From positions 1-44,578 of the forward strand of contig JAJYKL010000030.1 in assembly GCA_021788625.1 (NCBI GenBank): a stretch of DNA of 44,578 nucleotides. Reading direction: 5' to 3'. Position numbers and translations under genes: made by a program. The first letter of the stretch is position 1. Each line of letters begins with the position of its first letter. This DNA is from Chloroflexota bacterium (GTDB taxonomy: Bacteria > Chloroflexota > Anaerolineae > J036 > Brachytrichaceae). The notes beneath the pieces are model-generated. The model ran no database searches and was not told where the DNA came from. It worked only from the letters and a program-made list of their open reading frames with translations. Of this stretch, positions 1-9,135 are shown in pieces.

Positions 1-526
1 GGTGCGTCAGTACCTTGCCAGCGTTCTGCACGAAAGCGCGCAGGAGGGCGTACTCCGTCGCCGAGAGCTTCACCGGCTCACCGCGGATGGTCACCAGCCG
101 TTTGGTTAGGTCGACGGTGAGGGCGCCGCACTGGAACACCGGCGAGTCGGACACGGGCTGTGCGTGGCGCAGCGCCGCGCGCAGGCGCGCCAGGAGTTCG
201 CCCATGCTGAAGGGTTTAGTCAGGTAATCGTCCGCCCCCGCGTCGAGCAGGGCGATCTTATCCTCGTCCGCATCGTGCACGGACAGCACGATCACGGGCG
301 TGTGGCTCCACTCGCGCAAGCGCTTCAGCACGTCCAGGCCGTTCACGTCCGGCAGGCCCAGGTCCAGGACGATGACGTCGGGCTTGAGCATCGTCGTCTG
401 CAGCAGGCCGTCCTGGCCCGTGGCGGCTTCGTGGACGCGGAAGCCATTGGCCTCCAGACTGACGCGCAGGAAGCGGCGGATCTGGATCTCGTCGTCCACG
501 ACGAGGATGACGGGTTCGCCCGTCAC
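1..526 (-). CDS. kdpE: KdpE response regulator, C-terminus cut by window edge
   Basis: DNA-binding response regulator of the KdpD/KdpE two-component system, which switches on kdpFABC when potassium is scarce. The visible 175 codons read as a receiver domain (ILVVDDE near residue 7-13, phospho-acceptor in VIVLDLGLPD, LTKPF switch lysine) followed by the start of an OmpR-type winged helix (LSATEYALLRAF). The start is GTG at 526-524, 13 bases after the kdpD stop, with GAGG 7 bases upstream. An ATG at 539 opens a different frame (258-539) that does not encode a receiver domain. The rest of the effector domain lies beyond base 1. It is the last visible gene of the kdp operon. Confidence 0.95.
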   Translation of the reverse strand, partial: MTGEPVILVVDDEIQIRRFLRVSLEANGFRVHEAATGQDGLLQTTMLKPDVIVLDLGLPDVNGLDVLKRLREWSHTPVIVLSVHDADEDKIALLDAGADDYLTKPFSMGELLARLRAALRHAQPVSDSPVFQCGALTVDLTKRLVTIRGEPVKLSATEYALLRAFVQNAGKVLTH

Positions 527-539
527 AGCGCAACCTCAT

Positions 540-3248
540 TCACGGCATAACCTCCGTAGTCACGTCATCCTGCGGGACACTTGGCGGGTTGCCGACGGGC
601 AGACGGATGATGAAGCGCGCGCCGCCGTTGGCGCGGTTTTCCGCACTGATCGTGCCGCCCTGCGCCTCGACGAGCCCCTTTGTGATGGACAGGCCCAGTC
701 CCGTGCCGCCCGGTGCCGCGCCGGGTGCGCGGTAAAACTTGTCAAAGACACGCGGCAGGTCGTCGGGAGGCAGTCCCGGGCCGCGGTCCGCGACGACCAG
801 CAGCAGTTCGTCGCCGTCCACCCGGGCCTGCACGCGCACGCGCGTCCCCGGCGGCGTGTGCACTGCTGCGTTGTGCAGCAGGTTCACCAACGCCTGCTCC
901 AGGAGGACGTAGTCCACGCGGATGAGCGGCAGCGACGGCGCGATCTCCAGGATGAGTTCGTGGTTTGCCAGGTCGCCTCTGACGCGGTTGACGGCCACGT
1001 TGACCAGGTCACTCACGTCGCACCAATCCAGGTTCAGCTTGAGCTTGCCGGTCTCCAGCCGGGTCATGTCCAGCAGGTTTTCGACGACCCGGTTGAGCCT
1101 GTCTGCCGCACCCTCGATCTCCTGCGCAAGCGCGGTGCGTACCGCACGGTTGCCGCCCGTCTTGTCGTCCAGCAGGCTGGTGGCAGCGCCCGTGATGGTG
1201 GCGATGGGGGTGCGCAGCTCGTGTGACACGGAACTGAACAGTGTCTTGTAGAGCCGCTCCGACTCCACCACCACGTGCGTGTGCTCGGCTTCCTCCTCCA
1301 GCCGCTCCCGCTCGATGGCCAGCGCCACCTGGCGGGCGAACGTTTCCAGCAACGTTTGCTGGTCCAGGGAGGGACGCTGGCTGTCGCGCATACGCACGCC
1401 CATCACCCCCACCACGCCGTTCGGCGCGCGCAGGGGCAGGTATTGCGCGTCCGCCAGCGGCAGCGTGTCGGTGAAACGCCCGGCCGGCTTGTCCTTCTCG
1501 AAGGCCAGTTGCGCGACGCCGTACTCCTTCTCCGAAAGGGCGAGCGTACTGGCGGCGTGCGGCTGGGACGGCAAACGCCCGCCGGGGCTGATGAGCAGGA
1601 AGGCGACGTCAGCGCTGAAGGCCTGGCCGATCTGTTTGACGGCCGTGCGTAGCAAGTCGTCCATGGTGACCGCGCTGGCCACCTCGCGCGCCAGCGTGTA
1701 CATGGCCGTGGCGCGCTCCTCGCGGCTGCGCACGGCCTTCTCCTGGGAGCGCAGGCGGGACGTGAGTGTGCCCATGATGATGGCGATGATGAAGTACATG
1801 CCGAAGGTGAGCACGTCTTCGACCGAGTAGATGTAGAGAGTGAAGCGTGGGGGGATGAAGAGGAAGTTCCACAGGAAGGCGCTGAGCGCGGCGGCCACGA
1901 ATACGGGCCCGCGGCCGGCAACCAGCGCAAGGATGGAGATCACGAACAGGTAGACCAGCGAGACGGCACGATAGCCGACCAGCGGCAGCAACAGCAGGTT
2001 GACAGAGGTGGTGAGGCCTACGGCGGCCAGGCTGATCAGGTACTGGTTGATGCTGGAGTGACTCCTCAGAAATCCCGTGAAGGGTCGCTCACTCTCTTTC
2101 TCACTCTTGTCCCCAGTGACGACGTAGACGTCGATGTCGCCGCTGCCCTGGATCAGGCGGTTCACCATCTGTACGCTGCCGAACCACTGCTGGAGGAGGC
2201 CGCGCGCCGGCTTGCCCACGACGATCTGAGTCACGTTATGCTGGTGGGCGATGCGCAACAGGGCGCGGGGGACGTTCTCGTCCGAGGTGGTGAGTACTTC
2301 GGCGCCAAGTTCGCGCGCCAGCGACATGGCCTGCACTAGAAAAGCCTTCTCCCGCTCATCGAGCTGGTGCGACGTCTCGACGAACACGGCGAGCCAGGGC
2401 GCATCGAGGTTGTAGGCCATGCGGCGGGTCCAGCGCACCAGCCTCTCCGCCAGGTGGCTGGCGCTGATGGCCACCATCAATCGCTCGCGCGACTTCCACG
2501 GCCCGGCGATGTGCTTCACCTGCATGTATTCACGCAGTTGGTGGTCCACGCGTTCGGCCGTCAGCCGCAGGGCCATCTCGCGCAGGGCCGTCAGGTTGCC
2601 GGGGCGGAAGAAGTTGTGCGCGGCCAGTTCGGCGCTCTCGCTGGTATACACCTTGCCCTCGGCCAGGCGCTTGAGTAGTTCGTCCGGCGCCAGGTCGATC
2701 AACTCGATCTCACTGGCATGCTCGACGAGGGAGTCCGGTACCGTCTCGCGCACGGTGATGCCAGTGATCTGCCGCACCGTGTCAGCGCGGCTCTCCAGGT
2801 GCTGGACGTTGACTGTGGTTAAGACGTCGATGCCGGCATCGAGCAATTCGAGGACGTCTTGGTAGCGCTTGGGGTGGCGTGAGCCGGGCACGTTGGTATG
2901 CGCCAGTTCGTCCACCAGCGCGAGCTTTGGCCGGCGAGCAAGGACGGCGTCCAGGTCCATCTCCTGGAGCTGCCTGCCTCGGTACTCGTACTTCTTGCGC
3001 GCGATGATGGGCAACCCTTCCAGGAGCTGCTGCGTCTCGGATCGGCCGTGGGTCTCCACGCAGGCAACGGCGACGTCGATCCCTTCGGCCTTCAGGCTGC
3101 GAGCCGTCTCCAGCATGGAGTAGGTCTTGCCCACGCCTGCGCACATGCCGAAGAAGATTTTCAGCTTGCCACGCTGCTGGACGGACTCCTCCTGCTTGAC
3201 CGCCTCGAGGAGCGCATCCGGGTCTGGGCGGGTGTCGTCCGAGGTCAT
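540..3248 (-). CDS. kdpD: KdpD osmosensitive K+ sensor histidine kinase
   Basis: Membrane sensor kinase that phosphorylates KdpE. The 902 residues match the usual full length. Domains in order: KdpD N-terminal P-loop domain (Walker A GMCAGVGKT, 34-42; ALVDELAHTNVPGSRH near 110-125), UspA-like domain (about 253-378), a four-helix membrane block (about 400-500), a GAF-like domain (about 513-650), HisKA with phospho-acceptor His676 in VSHELRTP, and HATPase_c (DRGPGLP and GTGLGL motifs). In Staphylococcus aureus the Usp domain of KdpD binds c-di-AMP through an SxS-X20-FTAxY motif. Here the serines (S262, S264) are kept but the aromatic half reads WLAVF (285-289). The gene is 34 bases downstream of kdpC and is followed directly by kdpE. 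Confidence 0.97.
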   Translation of the reverse strand: MTSDDTRPDPDALLEAVKQEESVQQRGKLKIFFGMCAGVGKTYSMLETARSLKAEGIDVAVACVETHGRSETQQLLEGLPIIARKKYEYRGRQLQEMDLDAVLARRPKLALVDELAHTNVPGSRHPKRYQDVLELLDAGIDVLTTVNVQHLESRADTVRQITGITVRETVPDSLVEHASEIELIDLAPDELLKRLAEGKVYTSESAELAAHNFFRPGNLTALREMALRLTAERVDHQLREYMQVKHIAGPWKSRERLMVAISASHLAERLVRWTRRMAYNLDAPWLAVFVETSHQLDEREKAFLVQAMSLARELGAEVLTTSDENVPRALLRIAHQHNVTQIVVGKPARGLLQQWFGSVQMVNRLIQGSGDIDVYVVTGDKSEKESERPFTGFLRSHSSINQYLISLAAVGLTTSVNLLLLPLVGYRAVSLVYLFVISILALVAGRGPVFVAAALSAFLWNFLFIPPRFTLYIYSVEDVLTFGMYFIIAIIMGTLTSRLRSQEKAVRSREERATAMYTLAREVASAVTMDDLLRTAVKQIGQAFSADVAFLLISPGGRLPSQPHAASTLALSEKEYGVAQLAFEKDKPAGRFTDTLPLADAQYLPLRAPNGVVGVMGVRMRDSQRPSLDQQTLLETFARQVALAIERERLEEEAEHTHVVVESERLYKTLFSSVSHELRTPIATITGAATSLLDDKTGGNRAVRTALAQEIEGAADRLNRVVENLLDMTRLETGKLKLNLDWCDVSDLVNVAVNRVRGDLANHELILEIAPSLPLIRVDYVLLEQALVNLLHNAAVHTPPGTRVRVQARVDGDELLLVVADRGPGLPPDDLPRVFDKFYRAPGAAPGGTGLGLSITKGLVEAQGGTISAENRANGGARFIIRLPVGNPPSVPQDDVTTEVMP

Positions 3249-3282
3249 AGTGTGATGATAGTCCCGCTAAAAATAGGTGACT

Positions 3283-3861
3283 TCACTTGCCCTGTGCCTG
3301 GTCAAGTGCCAGGTTCAACTCGAGCACGTTGACCACCGGCTCGCCGACAAGGCCCAGGAAACGCCCGGTGGTATTCTGCGCCACCAGTTGGCGCACCGTG
3401 GCCGGGTCCATGTTGCGCACGCGTGCCACGCGGGGCACCTGGTACTCCGCAGCCGCCGGGCTGATGTCAGGGTCCAGGCCGCTGCCGGAGGCCGTCACCA
3501 GGTCCACCGGGATCGGCGCGGTGTTGCCGGGATCTACCCTATGCAGCGCATCCACACGTGCCTGCACGGTCTGGGTCAGCACCCCGTTGGTCGGACCCAG
3601 GTTTGAGCCGGATGAGGCAGCCGCGTTATAGGGGTACGGCGTGGTGGCCGATGGGCGGCTCCAGAAGTACTTCGGGTCGTCGAACGGTTGGCCGATTAGC
3701 GCCGAACCGACAGCCGTGCCGTTCTTGACGATCAGGCTGCCGTTCGCCTGGTACGGGAAGAGCAACTGCGCGATGCCGGTGATGGCGGCCGGGTAGATCA
3801 GGCCGGTCAACACCGTCATGGCGACGAGCATGACGACCGCGGCACGGAGTTGCTTGAGCAT
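3283..3861 (-). CDS. kdpC: KdpC, potassium-transporting ATPase subunit C
   Basis: Accessory subunit that stabilises the KdpFABC pump and increases its ATP affinity. The 192-aa length is normal. One N-terminal membrane helix (about 5-33, [20 protein letters not shown]) is followed by the extracytoplasmic domain with family blocks [23 protein letters not shown], the [12 protein letters not shown] motif and [11 protein letters not shown] at the C-terminus. ATG at 3861 has GAGG about 10 bases upstream. It lies 52 bases after kdpB and 34 before kdpD, within one co-directional kdp operon. Confidence 0.96.
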   Translation of the reverse strand: MLKQLRAAVVMLVAMTVLTGLIYPAAITGIAQLLFPYQANGSLIVKNGTAVGSALIGQPFDDPKYFWSRPSATTPYPYNAAASSGSNLGPTNGVLTQTVQARVDALHRVDPGNTAPIPVDLVTASGSGLDPDISPAAAEYQVPRVARVRNMDPATVRQLVAQNTTGRFLGLVGEPVVNVLELNLALDQAQGK

Positions 3862-3913
3862 GTGAATAACCTCATGGTCGGAACTGGCAATCCGGCAGAC
3901 TGCCCTGCGACCA

Positions 3914-6010
3914 CTACGCCAGATGCAAGGCTACCAGAATGACGTCGATCAGCTTGATGCCGATGAAGGGCAGGATGACGCCGCCGGCGCCGTAGATGAG
4001 CAGGTTGTTGCGCAACAGGCGCCCCGCCCCCACCGGCCGGTAGGCCACGCCACGCAGCGCCAGCGGGATCAGCGCAACGATGATGAGCGCGTTGAAAATG
4101 ACGGCAGAAAGGATGGCACTCTGCGGGCTGTGTAGCCCCATGATGTTGAGTGCGTTCAGCGCGGGGTAGGTGCTGGCGAAGGCCGCCGGGATGATGGCGA
4201 AGTACTTTGACACGTCGTTGGCGATGCTGAACGTGGTCAGCGCCCCGCGCGTCATCAGCAGTTGCTTGCCGATCTCCACGATCTCGATCAGCTTGGTGGG
4301 GTTGGAGTCCAGGTCCACCATGTTGCCGGCCTCGCGCGCGGCCTGCGTGCCGGTGTTCATGGCGACGGCCACGTCGGCCTGCGCCAGCGCCGGGGCATCG
4401 TTGGTGCCGTCGCCGGTCATGGCCACCAGGCGCCCGCCCTGCTGCTGCTCGCGGATGAGTCTGAGCTTCATCTCGGGCGTGGCCTGGGCGAGGAAGTCGT
4501 CCACTCCGGCCTCGGCAGCGATGGCCGCGGCCGTCAGCGGGTTGTCGCCGGTGATCATGACCGTCTTGATGCCCATGCGGCGCAACTCGGCGAAGCGCTC
4601 TTTGATGCCGCCCTTGATGACGTCCTTCAGCTCGATCACACCCAGCACGTTGCGCCCCTCCGCCACCACCAGCGGTGTGCTGCCGTTGCGCGCGATGTCA
4701 CTCACCACCTGATCCACCACCTGCGGGAAGGTGCCGCCGCCGCTGGCACCATCCAGGTAGCGGCGGATGGCATCGGCGGCGCCCTTGCGGATGCAGCGGG
4801 CGGGCTGACCGTCCGTCGACGGGAAGTCCACACCGCTCATGCGCGTCGTCGCGCTGAAGGGGATGAAGTGCGCCTGCGGCTCGGCCACCTCGCGCCCGCG
4901 CAGGCCATACTTCTCCTTGGCCAACACGACGATCGAGCGCCCCTCGGGCGTCTCGTCGGCCAGGGAGGCCAGTTGCGCCGCGTCGGCCAGGCGCTCCGAT
5001 TTCACGCCCGGCGCGGCGATCAGGTTGGTCGCCTGGCGGTTGCCCAGGGTGATGGTGCCGGTCTTGTCGAGCAGCAGCACGTCCACGTCGCCGGCGGCCT
5101 CGACGGCACGCCCGGAGGTGGCGATGACGTTGGCCTGGATCATGCGGTCCATGCCGGCGACGCCAATGGCCGACAGCAGACCGCCGATGGTGGTGGGGAT
5201 GAGGCAGACCAGTAAGGCCGCCAGCACCGTCACGGTGACGGGCGTGCCCTGCCCGGCCGCCTGCACGCTGTAGAGCGAATAGGGCAGCAGCGTGGCCGTG
5301 GCGAGCAGGAAAATGATGGTCATGGCCGCTAGCAGGATGTTCAGCGCGATCTCGTTGGGCGTCTTCTGCCGCTTGGCGCCCTCCACCAGCGAGATCATGC
5401 GGTCCAGGAACGTCTCGCCGGGGTTGGTGGTGATGCGCACCACGATCCAGTCCGACAGCACGCGCGTGCCGCCGGTGACGGCGCTGCGATCGCCGCCGCT
5501 CTCGCGGATGACGGGGGCGCTCTCGCCGGTGATGGCGCTCTCGTCCACCGAGGCGACGCCCTCGAGCACCTCGCCGTCGCTGGGGATGATGTCACCCGCC
5601 TCCACAAGAACCACATTATCCTTGCGTAGCGACGTGGCGGTGACGAGTTTGTACTCGGCCCCGTGGTGCGGCTGGGCCAGCTTCCTGGCGGAGACGTCGC
5701 GGCGCGTCTTGCGCAGCGCCTCGGCCTGCGCCTTGCCGCGGCCCTCCGCCATCGCTTCGGCGAAGTTGGCGAACAACACGGTGAACCACAGCCAAACCGA
5801 GACGGCCAGGATGAACGGCGCCGGCGCCTCGCCCCGACCGAACAACGCCTGGACGAACAGGATGAACGTCAGTATGGCGCCCACCAGCACCACGAACATA
5901 ACCGGGTTCTTGAACTGCAGACGCGGATCCAGCTTGTGAAACGAGTCAATAACAGCCCGCCGTACGATGGGCGGGTCCCACAACGGGCGAGCTTTCGGTT
6001 TGGTAAACAT
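3914..6010 (-). CDS. kdpB: KdpB, potassium-transporting P-type ATPase catalytic subunit
   Basis: Catalytic subunit that hydrolyses ATP to drive K+ uptake through KdpA. At 698 aa it is normal for the family. Visible motifs: A-domain TGES (161-164; the serine corresponds to the inhibitory phosphorylation site known in E. coli KdpB), phosphorylated Asp315 in DKTGT (315-319), the [10 protein letters not shown] nucleotide-binding block, TGDNPLTA, and the hinge [12 protein letters not shown]. Transmembrane helices flank the cytoplasmic domains as in P-type ATPases. An inverted repeat (6023-6055) sits in the 64-base gap between this gene and kdpA; otherwise the operon is compact. Confidence 0.98.
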   Translation of the reverse strand: MFTKPKARPLWDPPIVRRAVIDSFHKLDPRLQFKNPVMFVVLVGAILTFILFVQALFGRGEAPAPFILAVSVWLWFTVLFANFAEAMAEGRGKAQAEALRKTRRDVSARKLAQPHHGAEYKLVTATSLRKDNVVLVEAGDIIPSDGEVLEGVASVDESAITGESAPVIRESGGDRSAVTGGTRVLSDWIVVRITTNPGETFLDRMISLVEGAKRQKTPNEIALNILLAAMTIIFLLATATLLPYSLYSVQAAGQGTPVTVTVLAALLVCLIPTTIGGLLSAIGVAGMDRMIQANVIATSGRAVEAAGDVDVLLLDKTGTITLGNRQATNLIAAPGVKSERLADAAQLASLADETPEGRSIVVLAKEKYGLRGREVAEPQAHFIPFSATTRMSGVDFPSTDGQPARCIRKGAADAIRRYLDGASGGGTFPQVVDQVVSDIARNGSTPLVVAEGRNVLGVIELKDVIKGGIKERFAELRRMGIKTVMITGDNPLTAAAIAAEAGVDDFLAQATPEMKLRLIREQQQGGRLVAMTGDGTNDAPALAQADVAVAMNTGTQAAREAGNMVDLDSNPTKLIEIVEIGKQLLMTRGALTTFSIANDVSKYFAIIPAAFASTYPALNALNIMGLHSPQSAILSAVIFNALIIVALIPLALRGVAYRPVGAGRLLRNNLLIYGAGGVILPFIGIKLIDVILVALHLA

Positions 6011-6022
6011 GTCTCGTGTCTC

Positions 6023-6055
6023 AGAAACCAGGTTTCTCGCAGAAACCTGGTTTCT
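6023..6055. repeat. 15-bp inverted repeat (AGAAACC family) between kdpA and kdpB
   Basis: AGAAACCAGGTTTCT (6023-6037) and its exact reverse complement (6041-6055) are separated by CGC. Each arm is itself nearly palindromic around its central base, so the element can fold either as one 15-bp hairpin or as two small ones. There is no U-tract, so it is more likely a dispersed palindromic repeat or mRNA-processing hairpin than a terminator. A related element lies at 34371-34417. Confidence 0.9.
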
Positions 6056-6074
6056 AATTTCCTCACCACTCCAC

Positions 6075-7877
6075 CTAATGAATCATGATCAATTGCTCGA
6101 CGATCGGACCGAGCGCCAGGGCCGGGAAGAAGGTCAGCGCACCGACGATCACCACCACGAACAACAGCCACACGATGAACAGGAGGTCGTGCGTGGGCAG
6201 CGTGCCGGCGCCTGGCGGTACCACCTTCTTCCCCGCCAACGACCCCGCGATGGCCAGCGGCGGGATCATCATGAAGAAGCGCCCGAACAGCATGTCGAAG
6301 GCGCCGGTCAGGTTGTAGAACAGCGTATTACCGTTCAACCCGGCGAAGGCACTGCCGTTGTTGTCGGCCTGCGACATGAAGGCGTACAGCACCTCGCTGA
6401 AGCCGTGTGGGCCGGGGTTCAAGATGCCGGCTTTGCCCACGTCCAACACCACCGCCGCGGCCGTGAGGTCCAGCGCCAGCAGCGGCAGGATGAGGAAAGT
6501 CAATGAAGCCATTTTCATCTCGTAAGATTCGATCTTCTTACCCAGGTACTCCGGCGTGCGGCCCACCATCAGGCCCGCCACAAACACGGCGATGATGACG
6601 AAGATCAGCATGCCGTACAGCCCGCAGCCCACGCCGCCGAAGATCACCTCGGCCAGGGACAGCATGGCCAGCGGGACGAAGCCGCCCAGCGGGGTGTACG
6701 AGTCGTGCATGGAGTTCACCGAACCGTTCGAGGCCGCTGTCGTAGACGTCGCCCAGATGGCCGAGTTTACGATGCCGAAGCGCACCTCCTTGCCCTCCAT
6801 GTTGCCGCCCGACTGCAACGCACTGGCCGACTGGTCAACGCCCGCCGTGGTGAAGGCGGGATTGCCGTTCTGCTCCGCAACGGTGGCCACGCCGATCAGC
6901 ACCACGAGGACGATCGTCATTGCGGTCAACAGCGCCCATCCCTGGCGTGTGTCGCCGACCATCTTGCCGAAGGTGTAGCACAACCCGGCCGAAATGAGCA
7001 GGATCGACAGCATCTCCACGAAGTTCGTCACCGCGTTGGGGTTCTCGAAGGGGTGCGATGAATTGGCGCTAAAGAAGCCGCCGCCGTTGGTGCCCAGTTG
7101 CTTGATGGCGATCTGCGATGCGGCCGGCCCGACGGCTACTATTGTCTGCGTCAGCGGAAGTGTCTGCATGAGTGGGTTGTCGTTGGCATCCTTCACCGGG
7201 TTGCCATTGGCATCGGTCTGCGGCGCCTGGTAGGTGGTCGGTTGCAGCAGCGTCTCGGTCACGTAGCCGCTAAACGTCTGGACGACGCCCTGCGAAACAA
7301 GTGTTATGGAGACCACGATCGACATGGGCAACAGGATGTACAGCGTGCCGCGCGTCAAGTCGGCCCAGAAGTTACCGAGTAGCCGGCCCGAGCGAGACCG
7401 GAAGCCGCGGATGACGGCGGCCAGCACCGCCATGCCAGCGGCGGCGGAGACGAAGTTTTGCACCGTGAGGGCTGCCATTTGGGTCAGGTACGTGAGCGTC
7501 GTCTCGCCGCCGTAGTTCTGCCAGTTGGTGTTGGTCATGAAGCTGACGGCGGTGTTGAAAGCCAGGTCCGGCGACACCGGGCCGAGCGACTGGGGGTTCA
7601 ACGGTAAATAGGCCTGCAAGCGCTGCAGGGCGTAGACCACCAGACCACTCACGAGGCTGAAAAGGATGACGGCCAGGGCATAGGTTTTCCAATCCATGCC
7701 CTCGTCGCTCTTGACACCGCTCAGCTTGTAGAACAGGCGCTCGACGGGTCCGAGCACGCGATCCAGCCCGATGGGCTGGCCCTCGTACACACGCGCCATG
7801 TACAGGCCGAGTGGCTTGACCAGTAACAGCAGAACGGCGACGTAGATCGCGATCTGCACAACTGCGTTGGCGGTCAT
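6075..7877 (-). CDS. kdpA: KdpA, potassium-transporting ATPase channel subunit
   Basis: Channel-like subunit that binds and translocates K+ in KdpFABC. Its 600 residues make it somewhat longer than the ~557 aa of E. coli KdpA. Selectivity-loop blocks are visible: [11 protein letters not shown] (115-125) and [18 protein letters not shown] (264-281), plus [14 protein letters not shown] further on. The extra length includes a hydrophilic Asp/Asn/Pro-rich stretch around 218-240 in an extracytoplasmic loop. The start ATG overlaps the kdpF stop (TAATG), implying translational coupling. Confidence 0.98.
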   Translation of the reverse strand: MTANAVVQIAIYVAVLLLLVKPLGLYMARVYEGQPIGLDRVLGPVERLFYKLSGVKSDEGMDWKTYALAVILFSLVSGLVVYALQRLQAYLPLNPQSLGPVSPDLAFNTAVSFMTNTNWQNYGGETTLTYLTQMAALTVQNFVSAAAGMAVLAAVIRGFRSRSGRLLGNFWADLTRGTLYILLPMSIVVSITLVSQGVVQTFSGYVTETLLQPTTYQAPQTDANGNPVKDANDNPLMQTLPLTQTIVAVGPAASQIAIKQLGTNGGGFFSANSSHPFENPNAVTNFVEMLSILLISAGLCYTFGKMVGDTRQGWALLTAMTIVLVVLIGVATVAEQNGNPAFTTAGVDQSASALQSGGNMEGKEVRFGIVNSAIWATSTTAASNGSVNSMHDSYTPLGGFVPLAMLSLAEVIFGGVGCGLYGMLIFVIIAVFVAGLMVGRTPEYLGKKIESYEMKMASLTFLILPLLALDLTAAAVVLDVGKAGILNPGPHGFSEVLYAFMSQADNNGSAFAGLNGNTLFYNLTGAFDMLFGRFFMMIPPLAIAGSLAGKKVVPPGAGTLPTHDLLFIVWLLFVVVIVGALTFFPALALGPIVEQLIMIH

Positions 7878-7966
7878 TAGAAGATCTCCGGTTTAAGCAT
7901 GGCTACGAACAGATAGACCAATAGGGCGAGCGTAACCAGACCGCCCAGGACGTAGATCCAGTTCAT
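7877..7966 (-). CDS. kdpF: KdpF, small K+-ATPase subunit
   Basis: A 29-aa single-helix peptide that stabilises the Kdp complex. It reads MNWIYVLGG, then a hydrophobic helix, and ends VAMLKPEIF. The pattern G-x-[ILV]...L-x-Y-L-x-x-A-[ML]-[LIV]-x-P-E-x-F is typical of KdpF. The stop codon shares one base with the kdpA start codon. GGGGAACATATG upstream provides a Shine-Dalgarno-like GGGGA close to the ATG. Confidence 0.93.
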   Translation of the reverse strand: MNWIYVLGGLVTLALLVYLFVAMLKPEIF

Positions 7967-7993
7967 ATGTTCCCCTAGGTTTCGTCAAACCCG

Positions 7994-8086
7994 TCAAATG
8001 CGATCCAGGAACTTGACCAGGCCCCAACACGCAGCCAAGAAAACGACAAATAGAACGACCATAATCAGGTCGGCTAAATTCCCCAT
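7994..8086 (-). CDS. 30-aa single-helix peptide heading the kdp operon
   Basis: A short frame, MGNLADLIMVV...WGLVKFLDRI, preceded by a strong GGAGGAG nine bases before the ATG and ending 27 bases before kdpF. It is a hydrophobic helix with a charged C-terminal KFLDR tail. From memory, small unannotated frames with a similar C-terminal [FC]-x-[DE]-[RK] ending often precede kdpF in Acidobacteria, Actinobacteria and Chloroflexota, but I cannot verify this here. The ribosome site, position and membrane character support a genuine small membrane protein, possibly an extra Kdp-complex peptide. A chance frame is the alternative. Confidence 0.65.
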   Translation of the reverse strand: MGNLADLIMVVLFVVFLAACWGLVKFLDRI

Positions 8087-8460
8087 ACCGATAGACTCCT
8101 CCCCGCGACGCATGTTTGTGTTGCGCGCTCCACCCAACGTATCTTGAGGCAGCTACGCGCCATGGGGGAGGGTAACGGAAAAACTATTTAAACGCCCGTA
8201 AAACGACCGCCGTATGGATAAAAACAGCATTAAAGCACTTTAAAAGGGGGGAGAGTGGAGCGCGATCCACGTGTAATGCGGGACGGGCGCCGGGTCTTAC
8301 CAGACGTGCCGTTTTAATGTTTTTTTAGCGCCTTCGCCAGGGGTTTTATACACCCTTTAACGTCCTCTACGTTAACCTCGTAAGGTGTTTGTCTTGCTCT
8401 CATGGCCGCAGAACACGGTAGTTGCACACGTCTCCTGCGGAAGTAGCACGGTGGGGTGAC
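8087..8460. promoter_or_regulatory. Divergent intergenic region between kdp and the first KimA-like cassette
   Basis: This 374-bp gene-free region must hold promoters for both the leftward kdp operon and the rightward cassette. The centre (about 8175-8245) is AT-rich (aaaactatttaaac, taaaaacagcattaaagc), unlike the GC-rich flanks. Small inverted repeats occur: GTGGA/TCCAC (8255-8259/8266-8270) and a nested pair ACACC/GGTGT (8350-8354/8384-8388) enclosing AACGT/ACGTT (8359-8363/8369-8373). I cannot assign -35/-10 boxes or a KdpE site with confidence, and I see no recognisable ydaO-type c-di-AMP riboswitch core. Confidence 0.5.
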
Positions 8461-9135
8461 ATGATCACGGGCGAAGGCCGGCTCCGGGGGACCCTGGCGC
8501 CATCCGGGCCGGATGCGATGGAGCTGCAATCCACCCGCATGGAGGTGAGCCGGTTGGTCGTGCTGGTCCCAGACCACGACACCTACGGCATCGAGCTGGC
8601 GCGGCGCGTGTGGGCACTGGCAGAGCCGTGTGGGCTGGAGGTGCTGTTCTTGTGCGTGCCCGGCCCGAGTGCCTCGCAGGAATCGGCCATCCAACTGCGG
8701 CTAATCACCCTCGCCTCGCAGGTGCGCAGCGAGCGGGTGCCGGTGGACACCCGCATCGAGAGCGGGGTGAGTTGGTCCGCGGCCGTGAGCCGTCACTGGC
8801 GGCCCGGCGACCTGGTCCTCTGCTGCGCGGAGCAGACCGTCCAGACCCGCGAGCGCGGCATGCAACCGCTGTGGCGGGTACTGGAGTGCGCGCTGGGTAC
8901 GCCGGTATTCGTCCTGACCGGACTGTACGCCGAGCAAGCCGCCGGGGCTCCGGACCCGCTGGAGTCACTTCGGCCACTCGTGCGCTGGGTCATCCTGCTC
9001 CTCATCATTGGCGTCTTCCTCGTCGCCGAGGTGCGGGTGGACAGCGTCACTACCGGCCTGTCCCACACGCTCGCACTGATCGCCATGGGCCTGGCCGAGT
9101 TGGGGTTGATCGCCCTATGGTGCCTGTCCACGTGA
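8461..9135 (+). CDS. Usp-like domain with two C-terminal membrane helices (cassette A, gene 1)
   Basis: A 224-aa protein. Residues about 25-155 have the alternating strand/helix pattern of a UspA fold: LVVLVPDHD, LARRVWALAEPCGLEVLFLCV, VDTRIESGVSWSAAV, GDLVLCCAE, and TPVFVLTGLY at the end. Two hydrophobic helices follow (about 175-195 and 200-222). Bacillus KimA carries a Usp-like c-di-AMP-binding domain at its C-terminus, and this protein could supply the same module in trans to the permease encoded at 10349. I chose ATG 8461 because it aligns with the paralogue at 12486; a TTG at 8422 extends the frame by 13 codons. The stop overlaps the next start (GTGA). Ligand and function are inferred. 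Confidence 0.8.
   Translation: MITGEGRLRGTLAPSGPDAMELQSTRMEVSRLVVLVPDHDTYGIELARRVWALAEPCGLEVLFLCVPGPSASQESAIQLRLITLASQVRSERVPVDTRIESGVSWSAAVSRHWRPGDLVLCCAEQTVQTRERGMQPLWRVLECALGTPVFVLTGLYAEQAAGAPDPLESLRPLVRWVILLLIIGVFLVAEVRVDSVTTGLSHTLALIAMGLAELGLIALWCLST

Noticed and set aside
258-539. 93-codon minus-strand frame directly after kdpD
   Set aside because: It is a shadow of kdpE, which reads in another frame from GTG 526 with clear receiver-domain motifs.
8087-8460. Possible ydaO-type c-di-AMP riboswitch upstream of kdp or cassette A
   Set aside because: Expected because of the K+ genes, but I could not find the conserved core motifs on either strand; only small isolated stems are present.
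8610-9131. Upstream extension of the cassette A unknown protein (open frame from 8610)
   Set aside because: It lies wholly inside gene 1 in another frame and has no counterpart in cassette B; GTG 9132 gives matching lengths and the same stop/start overlap.
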